Shown: piece by piece, positions 45,564 to 55,797 of the stretch
How positions within the stretch are numbered: the stretch's first letter is position 1
Layout: each line of letters begins with the position of its first letter
From: Norana najaformis
Lineage: Eukaryota; Annelida; Clitellata; Crassiclitellata; Hormogastridae
NCBI GenBank assembly: GCA_964023275.1
Contig: OZ029915.1
Location: 1,347,131 to 1,411,130 of the forward strand
Length of the DNA: 64,000 nt
Reading direction: 5' to 3'
Translations under genes and position numbers: made by a program
Notes under the pieces: model-generated
What the model was told of the DNA's origin: nothing
The model's database searches: none
The model's input: only the letters and a program-made list of their open reading frames with translations

Positions 45564-47541
45564 TATCCCATGGATAAAATCCAGAGGGAGTGTTAAAAAA
45601 CTGCAATGCAGAGGAGGGTGCGGGTCTGGAATGACCATCATCATCATCGCATTATCAGTATTAGTATCAGAGAAGCAGAAGAATAAAAAGAACAGTCCAT
45701 TGCATGCAGGGTGCAAAGATTTAGCAGCTTAATTTTTCTTAACCTTAGCACATGAGGACGAGTGGTCAGTCGTTTCCTCGCTGTCTGACAGTACAGTAGA
45801 TGTACTTACTCATTTTGTAGTTGAGTTCATTAGGGGATGCAAGGGGAGCAGAAATCTTGAATTATCTTTCTTCCCTTAAGGGGATATGAACCTCCAACTT
45901 CTCAGTTGACAGTTCACATTGAACAGTAGTAGTAAAATTCTCAATATGAATTGTGGCCAATTTTTGGTTGCCCCCCAGGTCAACGCGTGTACAGGAGCTG
46001 TGGGTCATCAGAACTACATGGCATCCCTCCAGTGCCTTGAGGATACAACGGAGACCGTCACCAAAGCGATGTGTGACCCACCAACGTCAGAAGTCTTGCG
46101 GTAACTTCCGTTAAAATTACACGTGTGGCATCAACTGCCTTGAAGAGCACAGCTTGCAAACTCATTGATCATGATGGTCCAGATTCTGAAATTTATTTGT
46201 TTTTCATTTACAGTGGTGCAGATTTGGAAATTTATTTGATTGATCCAGGTTTGGAAATTTATTTGTAATGGTACTGATTTGGAAATATATTTGAATGGTC
46301 CAGATTTGGAAATTTATTTCTAATGGTCCATATTTGAAAGTTTATTTGAATGGTCCAGATTTGGAAATTCCTTTCTAATGGTACAGCTTTGGAAATTTAT
46401 TTGAATGGTCCAGATTTGGAAATTTATTTCAGAAATTTTGTTTTCAGCTTGACCAAGAATATCGTCCTGGCAACACGAGCCAAAGTTGTTTTTGTAGCTA
46501 CTGACAAACGTCCTTTAATCGAAGAAATCCAAGAACATCTCAGTTACAAGAATGTAAGTATCAGTATTGAAGTTTTTCTAGATGTACATAGTAAGCAAGT
46601 ATCAAGAAAAAGGGAAAAAATACAGTATACTGGTAAGTAAGAGCATGGATACATGCAAACATACAAATAAACAAGTTTCAGTAAACAAATGTGTGTTGGT
46701 AAGTAAACAAGTTTCAGTTGAAAATTATGATAGAACTGATCACCATTGGTAGTTTTTTCAGTTGAAAATTATGATTTAGCTGATCACCATTGGTAGTTTT
46801 TCAGTTGAAAATTATGATTCAGCTGATCACCATTGGTAGTTTTTCAGTTGAAAATTATGATTCAGCTGATCACCATTGGTAGTTTTTCAGTTGAAAATTA
46901 TGATTCAGCTGATCACCATTGGTAGTTTTTCAGTTGAAAATTATGATTCAGCTGATCACCATTGGTAGTTTTTTCAGTTGAGAATTATGATTCAGCTGAT
47001 CACCATTGGTAGTTTTTCAGTTGAAAATTATGATTCAGCTGATCACCATTGGTAGTTTTTCAGTTGAAAATTATGATTCAGCTGATCACCATTGGTAGTT
47101 TTTCAGTTGAAAATTATGATTCAGCTGATCACCATTGTAGTTTTTCAGTTGAAAATTATGATTCAGCTGATCACCATTGGTAGTTTTTTCAGTTGAAAAT
47201 TATTGGGATTCGTCCATTGCCGGCTCAAGGGCCTAAAGAAAAGGAAATGATCGCCTCCTCTACGTATCTGTGGGATATGGGACATACTTTACTTTTACTT
47301 TATATATAAACAACTCAGCAAAGAGTTGTGTAAGCAGCAAGTACACTGTACTTGTAAAATGTTTGTTGTTTGATTGTAGGTGACCGTCTTCCACGCTGAT
47401 CCCTGGCTGCCACTTATTGATTGGGCGATTCTAGTGAAGTCTGATCATTTCATTGGAAATTGCGTTTCGTCTTTTACATCGTTTGTTAAGAGAGCACGAG
47501 ACGTTGAGGGCACACCAACCTCTTTCTGGGGCAGGAGTTGA
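41405..47541 (+). CDS. POFUT1: GDP-fucose protein O-fucosyltransferase 1, 8 exons, complete
   Basis: ER enzyme that transfers fucose from GDP-fucose to Ser/Thr in EGF-like repeats, essential for Notch ligand binding. Joined exons 41405-41588, 42826-42920, 43457-43634, 44055-44160, 45036-45231, 45979-46100, 46448-46553 and 47380-47541 give 382 residues plus stop (human about 388). Seen: signal peptide [23 protein letters not shown]-fucose site start [13 protein letters not shown] (62-74); LNRTL glycosylation site (82); [11 protein letters not shown] in exon 3; HLRNGPDW with the catalytic Arg at about 248; VFVATDKRP; and [19 protein letters not shown] near the C-terminus. All junction phases agree. 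Odd: the human RFGNQ Phe is Ser here, and the protein ends SFWGRS, with no KDEL/RDEF-like ER retrieval tail. Introns hold minisatellites and SINEs. Confidence 0.96.
41800..42290. repeat. About 188-bp tandem repeat in POFUT1 intron 1
   Basis: Roughly 2.6 copies; units start with aacacccaaaggctaatttt near 41875, 42065 and 42251 and include catccgcattacacacctat and tatgcacagttctgacctcc. Units differ by several percent. Confidence 0.85.
42826..42920 (+). CDS. POFUT1: POFUT1 exon 2
   Basis: Residues 62-93: [20 protein letters not shown] then [12 protein letters not shown]. Acceptor tttccag, donor gtgtgt, ends in phase 0. Confidence 0.95.
42940..43210. repeat. TCAATCAGT-rich stretch with a 61-bp direct duplication
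   Basis: Degenerate array in POFUT1 intron 2; the segment attattctaataagtcactc ... cagtcaatca occurs twice back to back from about 43048 to 43162. Confidence 0.8.
43263..43395 (+). mobile_element. SINE family D, 5'-truncated
   Basis: gatgcaccggtcccgtgtcc, ggctcaagggcctaaagaaa, then the family 3' end. In POFUT1 intron 2, 62 bases before exon 3. Confidence 0.6.
43457..43634 (+). CDS. POFUT1: POFUT1 exon 3
   Basis: Residues 94-153: [59 protein letters not shown]. Acceptor gttcag, donor gttcat (weak), ends in phase 1. Preceded by a SINE family D piece at 43263-43395. Confidence 0.94.
44055..44160 (+). CDS. POFUT1: POFUT1 exon 4
   Basis: Residues 153-188: [20 protein letters not shown] then [15 protein letters not shown]. 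Acceptor ctgtag. Donor taken as gtgagt after 44160; an upstream in-phase donor (gtggcc after 44148) would remove four residues (RWPQ region) but is weaker. Confidence 0.88.
44195..44410 (+). mobile_element. tRNA-headed SINE in POFUT1 intron 4
   Basis: A-box-like tattctagtggttag at 44219 and B-box-like ggattcaaaccc near 44260, then non-tRNA body. A minus-strand family F element follows at 44455-44890. Confidence 0.5.
44455..44890 (-). mobile_element. Retroposon family F copy (minus strand)
   Basis: Minus strand ends tgccttgggtattatgataa then cagcgctgtagaagtcagt. The body (aaccagaagttaggctacgg and onward to about 44890) is longer than other copies and may be the 3' part of the parent LINE. Confidence 0.55.
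45036..45231 (+). CDS. POFUT1: POFUT1 exon 5 (catalytic Arg)
   Basis: Residues 188-253: [20 protein letters not shown] ... [14 protein letters not shown]. Acceptor gtgacag, donor gttagt, ends in phase 0. Confidence 0.95.
45735..45905 (-). mobile_element. SINE family H copy
   Basis: Contains ttaaccttagcacatgagga and tgtctgacagtacagtagat, worn relatives of 2990-3190. In POFUT1 intron 5, about 75 bases before exon 6. Confidence 0.45.
45979..46100 (+). CDS. POFUT1: POFUT1 exon 6
   Basis: Residues 254-294: [20 protein letters not shown] then [20 protein letters not shown]. Conserved Cys pattern of the family. Acceptor cccccag, donor gtaact, ends in phase 2. Confidence 0.93.
46207..46432. repeat. 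27-bp minisatellite upstream of POFUT1 exon 7
   Basis: About eight units of ggtccagatttggaaattta + tttgaat; the last runs into the polypyrimidine tract of the exon 7 acceptor. Confidence 0.9.
46448..46553 (+). CDS. POFUT1: POFUT1 exon 7
   Basis: Residues 294-329: [20 protein letters not shown] then [15 protein letters not shown]. Acceptor ttttcag, donor gtaagt, ends in phase 0. A 27-bp minisatellite ends about 16 bases before the acceptor. Confidence 0.94.
46722..47205. repeat. 43-bp minisatellite in POFUT1 intron 7
   Basis: About 11 near-identical units of tcagttgaaaattatgattc + agctgatcaccattggtagttt. High identity suggests recent expansion. Confidence 0.95.
47198..47312 (+). mobile_element. 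SINE family D 3' fragment
   Basis: gggattcgtccattgccggc ... tactttacttttactttata, directly following the 43-bp array, 70 bases before POFUT1 exon 8. Confidence 0.55.
47380..47541 (+). CDS. POFUT1: POFUT1 exon 8 (stop)
   Basis: Residues 330-382: [53 protein letters not shown], stop TGA at 47539-47541. Acceptor attgtag. No ER retrieval motif at the end. Confidence 0.95.
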   Translation: MTVFHADPWLPLIDWAILVKSDHFIGNCVSSFTSFVKRARDVEGTPTSFWGRS

Positions 47542-47949
47542 GGATGATCGACAAGATCATTGGATGATCGACAAGATCACTTGATCATCCATTGTATGAT
47601 CAGATGAGACTACTAGATCGTATGGCGATGCAGTGGATCATAGGGTGATCTACTCTCTCTTCTGTATCAGCTGAATCAATCACACATTCCAAAGCAGAGT
47701 AAGGACAACAGTAAAGACAGTGTCAAGGACAATGATAAGGACAATGATAAGGACAGTGTATGCATGTATGCATCCAGTGTCGAAAAAAATTTACCTGAAA
47801 GGTTTAAGTCTGCATGTACAGCATGTTTTACTGGTAGTATTTGGGTGGTTACTAGTATACTGGTTTTGGATATGGTAAAGGCTGAGATTATGTTAACGGT
47901 ATACTCAGTATCAGTATTCAAGTTTCTGTAAATCAGTATAGTATATACT

Positions 47950-48200
47950 TATCCTGCGGTTACAGGTTTGACTCCGTGTAATGACCCTGGCAAGTTGTTT
48001 GCGCACACTGTGCCTCTGTCACCAAGCAGAATTTGGTACCGGCGTAAACTGCGAAGTAAACGGCAGGTCTTGCAATGCACTGGCCCCGTGTCCAGGACCT
48101 TGGGATTCGTCCATTGCCAACTCAAGGGCCTAAAGAAAAGGAAATGAGCGCCTCTCCTACGGGTTATTGTGTGATATAGAACATAGTTTACTTTTACTTT
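47950..48200 (+). mobile_element. SINE family D copy
   Basis: Nearly whole: ttgactccgtgtaatgaccc, ctctgtcaccaagcagaatt, tgcactggccccgtgtccag, (CTTTA)n tail. About 400 bases after the POFUT1 stop. Confidence 0.65.
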
Positions 48201-50639
48201 ATATATGAACAACTCGGCAAAGAATTGTGTAAGCAACAAGTAGACTGTACTTGTAAAACGTTTATTGTTTAAAATCCAATAATACTGTTACAAAATATCA
48301 TATTCAGTTCACGTTGAAGCAAACTGTATCAATTTGTTAATAATTTTTACAAAATCTTTTACATGTACAACCAAAAGTAATTTTATGATGCTCACGGTAC
48401 ATACTATGCATCCCAACTTTTACGAAAACAATTTGTCGGTGTACCAAGAAGTTTTGAAAAGTATCTCTAAAACTGCACGCTGTATGCAAATATTTACGAT
48501 GACTATGGCAGCAACAATTGTTAAGCATTAACAAGATGACTGTTTAATAACAAAAGCATGTTATACAAATTCTTTGGTTAGCGATTAGCTAGAACCTCTT
48601 CTTAAAATGTTGCCTTGACATTACAATAAGATCTTTTTTTGATTATTTTGTATTTATTATGCATGCAAGGTCAATAAATAAGCAACTGTGAGTGAAGGAC
48701 TTGCTCAAGGTCCCTACACAGTAACCATCTAAGGACTCTCGAACCCGTACTCTCCATGTTAGTAGCCAAGCGCTCTGTCCAATCGGATGCTGTGCCCCAA
48801 AGTTGTTTTCTAAAGCTGAATTGAAGTTTTTTTGAAACTGCATCAAATTTAGGAGTCATATCCTAGGCCACGCTGTGTTAGAATTCACATGTCCTGCTGG
48901 TGTACATTATATGAGGTCACCCATAACGAATGTCTGCAAAAAATTACCCACTTTGGGTCCTTTTCTCCCTCTTATCCGCATTTGGCATTACCCTCCCCAT
49001 CCCTCTTTGCGGACATCTGCACTCCAGCAGAGTTCTAAGGCATAGATCAGACTACCCTGTTGAACTTGCAGGGCTAACTGTACTATGGGGTTGGGTACTT
49101 AAACACTACTGCTTCCAGTAATTAGATTCAAGACAGTACAGTCTTACAGCACCCGCCGTACTAAAATAACTACCAGATTTAGATGCAGATGCTTGCATTG
49201 GTCATAACCCCTCCCCTTTTCCACATTTGTGTGACCTCACCCTCTTTGCCGACGTCCTTTATGGACGACCCCTAAGGCAGTGTTTTAGGGTATTGGAAAT
49301 ATAAACCTTATAATAGCCACATGACTTTTCAAACTAAATGTCTACACTAAAAACTACATCATATCGACAGAACAAATCGCCACAGGCAAAGGCACAGCGT
49401 CTAGATATGCATAAAAGAAAAAACGAAGAAAAGAAAAAATCAAAAGAAAAAACCAAGAGAAGAAAAAACGAAGAAAAGCAAGCCAGCTCATGCGTCACAG
49501 CGCACACAAAGACTTTGCATACACAGGAACAAGTGTGTTGAACAGCACAGCATAGAACAATTTCGAAAATGCAGCATACAAACTCAACTCACGATAATCA
49601 TAGCAGGTTTGAAACAATGGAACAATTCCAATTAATGGTGTGTCACGACTTCACGTGACTTCATAGGCCGCCATAGATGTCAACGTTACCATGTCCTGTC
49701 TTGCCTAAACTTACAGTTTTAATAGATTTAGTGAATGCATTTAGATAAATACAAAGACTTTCTGTGGTTACTTCAGATTGCTTCAAGAGTTATCTGTTTT
49801 CGCAAACCACTACGAATCATAGGGCTGAGGACAGAGGTTAAACAACAGTGCACATCTTACACAAAATATTACAACAGATGAGGCGATAATTGAAAATACT
49901 TTAATTCATATCTGCAAACGGCTGGCAGGGCACGGAAAGATTCACGTTCACAAAATTCATGAACAACCATTAATACCTATCCAAAGTTTAAAGGCATCTA
50001 AACGGAACAAAATCTTTTCAAGGCACGACCACAACAGATAAAAAAGTTCATGCACTTCCTAAGGCTGGTCAAAAGCACCTACGTAACAGGAACGTAACGT
50101 AACGTTCCATGAAGGCCCACACCAAATACAAATTACACGTGTTTCGTAAGTTTACATGGAAAGCAGTAGCAAATAGAGGCATACGGTGATTAAAAGCATA
50201 GTTTCCACAGGAATGCATCCGTGGTTGGCAGAAAATCTTGCATCAGGAATGTATTGCACGCACTTCAACAAAGCAAATCCAAGAGGCTCTGTGCCAGTGT
50301 TCTGTTACGCTTACAACTACAGTTACGACTGATACTGAATTTCTCTCACCTGGCTAATTAGTAAATTCCAATTATACCTGATTACTCTACTCAGTCCAAC
50401 TAATAATTTTAGTAAGTAAGTACTTTCTACGTACTTAGTTACTTTCCTGTGACTATCATTTTATTCAGCAGTTGTTAACAAGAAATAGAGATCCTCTGTC
50501 GAAACATTCGACCAAATCAGCGGCAACCTTGTAGCAGAATCAACAACAACAGCACTTGCTAAAGTAGCACCAACAATACTAGCATAAGTAGCATAATCAG
50601 CATAAGCAAGTAGCGAGAGCTGCCAAAAATTAGCAACAC

Positions 50640-50945
50640 AGAAGCGTGCATGATAGTCCAATCATCCTGGACCGTCAACCCAGAGGTTGGAGTTCAGGAT
50701 GGGGTCAGAGGTCAGGGTTCAAATACTGGATTGTCAGAATTGGGTCAGAGGTCGGGGTTCAAACGCCTGCCAGAACAGAAAAATTTCAAGATTTGTCCTC
50801 CACCAGCAAACTTGGCCGTCAAATGAGTACAGCGATCAAACGCTGTGGGGGAAGGTCAAACAGCAACGACTGGCCACCCATCCTCATACACTGAGGCTAA
50901 GAAAATAGAGGTCGCTAGCACCCCTGACTGCCTCTTGGGTGTAAG
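50640..50945 (+). mobile_element. SINE family H, possibly with duplicated head
   Basis: Two B-box-like blocks (gggttcaaatactgg near 50715 and gggttcaaacgcctg near 50757), each after a ggtcagaggtc, then the family body ending cactgaggctaagaaaatag. Confidence 0.5.
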
Positions 50946-53900
50946 AATGTACTCCTCTTATAATGGAGAGACTAAAGTAGCTGTGATATTTTGCTGATGC
51001 TGTCTGCATATCATCTGCAAGATAGCAACTGAACTGGCTTGGCGAAATGTTGCATTAGCTACATTAAAACTGCTACATATTAAAAAGCAGCATTAGCAGA
51101 GAAGCAACAGAATTAGCACAAGCAGTTATGGATGTAGCACGCAGAAAATTAGCAACCGAAGACAGCATTACCAACAGGAGTATCAGCAGAAATAACCATC
51201 AATACAATATTTAACAAACATCATCACAACAATTCCAGACGCCCTTCTGAAAGTGGATTATCGCAACTGAAACTCCAGTACAAGAACTGCTACCATTTGG
51301 AAGAGCTTCCTCTTGAAACAGTCTTCCCAAGTAAATAAACACACGTCTTCACCTGACCATGCTCAACAGGTATTTCCAGCCTACCGAAACATTTGCATCA
51401 GTCATGTAAGTTAGATCACAAAGAGTAAAACAGTTCCATGCTACATACATCCAGAGGCCTATATCCATGCATACATAGGCCTACATCCATACATATATAG
51501 GCCTATATCCATACATACATAGGGTTACATCCATCTATCAAAGCATCAATTCACATTGCAGACTTCAGTGCACAAAAGACATCTGAATAGCAAAAATAGA
51601 AATAAGGGAAAAGCCATCATTTGCAAATCAACACACAACTTACATTACAAGCCAAATATTACACCAAACAACATCACACTAATTTAACCATTTATCATTT
51701 ACATAGATAATTAATTGTACACGATTGCAAAATACGCTGACTCGCAGAAATATCTGAGCAGACGGCAGACGAAAACGACGTTACCGAGAAAAACAGCATA
51801 TTTACAAAAAACAACATTTGCATCGTTACGGAAACTCAGCGTCTTGAAACGAGGGAAACTGAAGCCAGCAGGAAAGCAGAACGAAGTGGAACAAGAATAT
51901 AAAGCAACGTTACAAAACATTAACACACGACAAGCCAACCAGCATCAGACAGGTACACTGGACCTTCGTTCTAACACTATTTTTGCAGTCTTATCGAGAA
52001 CTCTGTTAAAAAGAAGCTGCATTAAAACCAAGCAAGTTCAACCACTGTATTAAATTTGACGGCCAAACATCCAAACTCTTTGTATCAGAATTAGCGTTAA
52101 ACTCAAACAGACCGAAAGGAAACTGGTATATGTAGCTGTGGAGAATCAGTTCAGTATCACGCAGACTGTGAAACTGGAAACCGTCGCGCAACAAATGGAA
52201 CTGATTCGATTTTGCACACTGCTTTTGCACGTGCTCTAACAGCGGCCATCTCTCTGCACTAACCGACATTAAAAAAATGCAATGACTGGCCAACCACTGC
52301 TTTCAGGCTGTACGGCTTGACATACCGTCAATGACATGTCAACATGACATGTTTACATGTCGATGCAAGAGGATTGGAACTGGAGAGGCCAGTCAAAAGC
52401 AGACAAATTTTGCAATTCTTGAAGGATGGATGGAAGGACGGATGAAAGGACAAATAGACGTATGGATGGATGGAAATATGAATGGATAGACAAATGGAAG
52501 AAGGGAAGGAGAGATAGAAGCAGGACGGATTTAATGAAGGAAGGACAGACGAATTGAAAGCAGGACAATCTTCGTTGTCCAAAATACGCCAACATTGATT
52601 AAGTTCCCCAAAATGCTTTGCAACCAAGAGCACACTAGAGTACTAGTCTGGTCAGTCGGCTAAAAACCAAACGTTCTGGAACACAAAACTCGAACAACAC
52701 AACAGAATCTTGTAAGACAAGTCGTACTAGAAAAGCACGCTCTTGGCCAAATGTTGCAAAAATTGTAGATTACAAATAACACTCAGACACCTGGTGTGAA
52801 TTTCTGATACTACAATCAATAGGTGACGAAAATAAACACAGCGATATTCAACACTACATCCAAACAAGTCTGATGCAAACTGGCACAGTGATCACAACTC
52901 GGACGTATAGTCGTTTGAAGGTATTAAGTTCATATCCTGGCCTCAAAAAAGCTCAATTACTTTTTCCTTCGTAGTTAGCTTTGCTTTGAAAAAGCTACAC
53001 AAGCAGTTAAATTGAATCAATTACACTAATAGCAAGAATAATAATAACAATTAAAAATGTTAACACATCCAATAATAATGATCAGTGTTATTGCTAATTA
53101 TTATTATTATATTTATTACACACAGATCAATGTACAATACTTACAACAATCAATAATATTGAAGATGATGATGATCATAATAGTAATTAGAAAAAATATC
53201 ATTATTAATGCATTTATTAGCTGCCACTATCTAATGACTAAGCATCAATCGATAGCACTGAGCAATTGTGAGTGAAGGACTTGCTCGAGATCCCTACACA
53301 GTAACCATTTCACGGGAGAAGGCTCGAACCCGTACTCTCTGTGTTACAAGCCAAGCGCTCTAACCAATTGGCTACGTATGTCCCAGTAGTAAATATTAAT
53401 AATCATATTGTTATTATTAGTAGTAGTAGCAGCTGTAGTTGTAGTAGTATTAGTAGTAGCATTACTAATAGTAGCAAAATCATCATCATCGTCATCATAG
53501 TTCTTATTAAAACCTTGTTAAAATGCGAAAACAAGTACTTAAAATTACATCAGTTGAAAGTACTTTGGTAAAAACGACCCCATAACCTCAGACTAGCATC
53601 CAAAGTCATCACATCCGGATGACACAACTGTAACGAGCAGAAAAACTCAGGAAAACATTCATTTTTCTCTGAAGTACAGTGCAATAATCAAGCATACTTT
53701 GACATACTATAAGTACATTGCTTTGTCTCTATGGAAACATCAGTTGCTCTAAAATACTTGGCCATTAACAGTTCAGCAAGAAATCTGATAAAAAAATAGA
53801 GATAGTCGCAAAATAAGTCAACCCCGTGAATAAGTAAAATTCACAGCCCTTAAATCCACAACAGCGGCAGCCTTGCAGTCATTTCTTGGGCAGCAAAGTT

Positions 53901-54634
53901 TCTCTGGTTGGACAACTGAAAAGCTGCAGCAACTGATGTAACTGTCCAACTTTCAAGTATTTATGTGTGTTGTGTGTCACTGCCGACCCATGAGAAATCG
54001 ATGGTTTTACATCGGCTTCAATATCGAGTGACCAAACAATACATTACCATGGTTTTGTTTTCACGGAGGAGCTATAAAAATTTGGGATTACGAATACGAA
54101 TATAGTTTAACTAATCTAATGACTTCTAAAGCACTACTTCCAAAAGTAGTGTAACAAGAATTTATACAGCCAGGTAAAGACTTATCCATCTGATTGACAT
54201 GCCACTGATGGACAACATATGACTTTTACAGATCTTACTTTACAAAATGTTCAACAAGGCAAGATTTCTCCAAGTGAAATACCAAATGTAAAGCAAAGTA
54301 ATTGATTGCTTATCATTGTTATTATTTAGAGTTTTCAGACAGCTTATATGGTGGGAAAACTCAAAAACAGGCTGCTAAGCAGTCAATTAAAAAACAGCAT
54401 TGCCTTGCGGTTGAAGAAAATTTGTCCAATTTGCAACACAACAATCCTAATAATTTTACACTCATCAAAGCATGCAGCGCACAACCTGAATGAAGTAAAC
54501 TGACTAACAGATCAGTCAACTGATTGATTGAATGAAGTAAAGCACCCACATTACTCAAAAGTTGCAAGCAGTTTGTATGGTGACTGATTGATTGATTGAA
54601 GAAAAGCATTTCACAGCAATCAAGTTGTAAGCAC

Positions 54635-54893
54635 TGGCCTGGTTAGCTACATCGGTTAGAGCGTACGTCAAGCATCTCTTTGAGCGAGGATGCCGGTTCG
54701 CTTCCCGGTCATGGTTTATTTCAGCGATTTGAATCTCGGGCTACCAAGGTCCATACACGAGGACCTTAAATGGCGCGGCACGCGTTCAAATGGGCAGCGG
54801 TGGTGAAGGATCTCGCCCAATTAATTAACTGCAAAATGAGCAGGGTCTATGCAAAACGGTCGCTATACAAAAACATGTACATTTACATTTATT
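54635..54893 (+). mobile_element. SINE family C copy
   Basis: A-box-like ttagctacatcgg, B-box ggttcgcttcc, gggcagcggtggtgaaggat, cggtcgctatacaaaaacat, (TTTACA)n tail. The cleanest copy for defining the family. Confidence 0.7.
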
Positions 54894-55451
54894 GCATAAA
54901 GAGACAGACTCACTGAATAACTGATTGATTGATTGAGTCATTGATTGATTATCCCATTATATATGAATGCACAGCTGAGTGCGGTTAATGCAAAACATGA
55001 AAACGACATTACATCAAAACAAAAAAATTCTCAACCCTCCTGTCAATTGAACCCATACCCAGTGGGACAAAAAACTGAGCCTGCCTCTCTGGAAGCTACA
55101 CATCACGATTATTCAACAACTTCTAAAATTTTCATACTATAAGATTTGCACCTGATTAATATGCACTTTGTCAGCGCTCCATCTGCAAAACTACGAATCT
55201 GTTATTGCAAAAATAAATCACGTGTAAAGTAAACTCTGGTAACATGCAAGTCATGGCATATTTTTACGTTTCATAACAGAATAAAACTCTCAGCATACAT
55301 CTGGAAATTCACTTAACAGCGAACTACGATCACCAAAACTTTAGTACACACTTAGCAGACTAGCACCTGATGTCACTGAACAAAGACTACAAATTATTCG
55401 CTGGTTAAAATTACAAGGTGGGTCAAAAACGTCGACGGCTCTCCTTATGAA

Positions 55452-55567
55452 TCACAGAACCAACAAAAGCTCAGTCAAAATGAATACAATGACAAAATTA
55501 GCAATGAAAATCAACGCTGTGCTCCGGCTGCTGCTGCTGCTTCGGTTCCCTTCGCTAGGATTCATTC
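55452..55567 (-). CDS. NCAM-like exon l (Ser-rich spacer, hydrophobic tail, stop)
   Basis: GMNPSEGNRSSSSSRSTALI then FIANFVIVFILTELLLVL, stop. Acceptor gcttttag; phase matches exon k. A small-residue stretch followed by about 20 hydrophobic residues ending at the stop, with no cytoplasmic Arg/Lys anchor, is the form of a GPI-attachment signal (as in the NCAM-120 isoform). A different downstream exon for a transmembrane isoform may exist but I did not find one. Confidence 0.65.
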
Positions 55568-55766
55568 CTAAAAGCAAGTGGAAGTTTATGTTTTATAAGG
55601 ACGGCTCATTCAATCATGTGATGATGATGATGATGATGAGTCAAATGATGACAAAGCTCAGTCAAAGGATAATAATGATGGTGATGATGATCATCATGAT
55701 GACATGCTGTATCTAGGATCAGTAAGAGTTACACATGATGATGATGGTCATCATCGTCGTCGTCCT

Positions 55767-55797
<31 letters not shown>

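Larger units (their letters stand above)
48220..55440. other. Intergenic stretch between POFUT1 and the NCAM-like gene
   Basis: No supported gene. Contents seen: SINE B (minus) 48650-48800 and 53195-53385; SINE H (plus) 50640-50945; GGCCTA/CATACATA repeat 51440-51540; GGAT-type repeat 52425-52560; AT-rich triplets 53030-53215 and 53400-53500; SINE C 54635-54893. A Lys-rich frame at 49338-49541 and a 112-codon frame at 51715-52053 lack any recognised domain. Confidence 0.5.

Noticed and set aside
49338-49541. Lys/Glu-rich 67-codon frame resembling a coiled coil
   Set aside because: Arises from a short gaaaaaacgaagaaaag repeat with no flanking coding exons.
51715-52053. 112-codon plus-strand frame, basic and Thr/Gln/Lys-rich
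   Set aside because: No recognised domain, no splice partners, overlapped by an antisense open frame; length is within chance for AT-poor local sequence. Left as unsupported.
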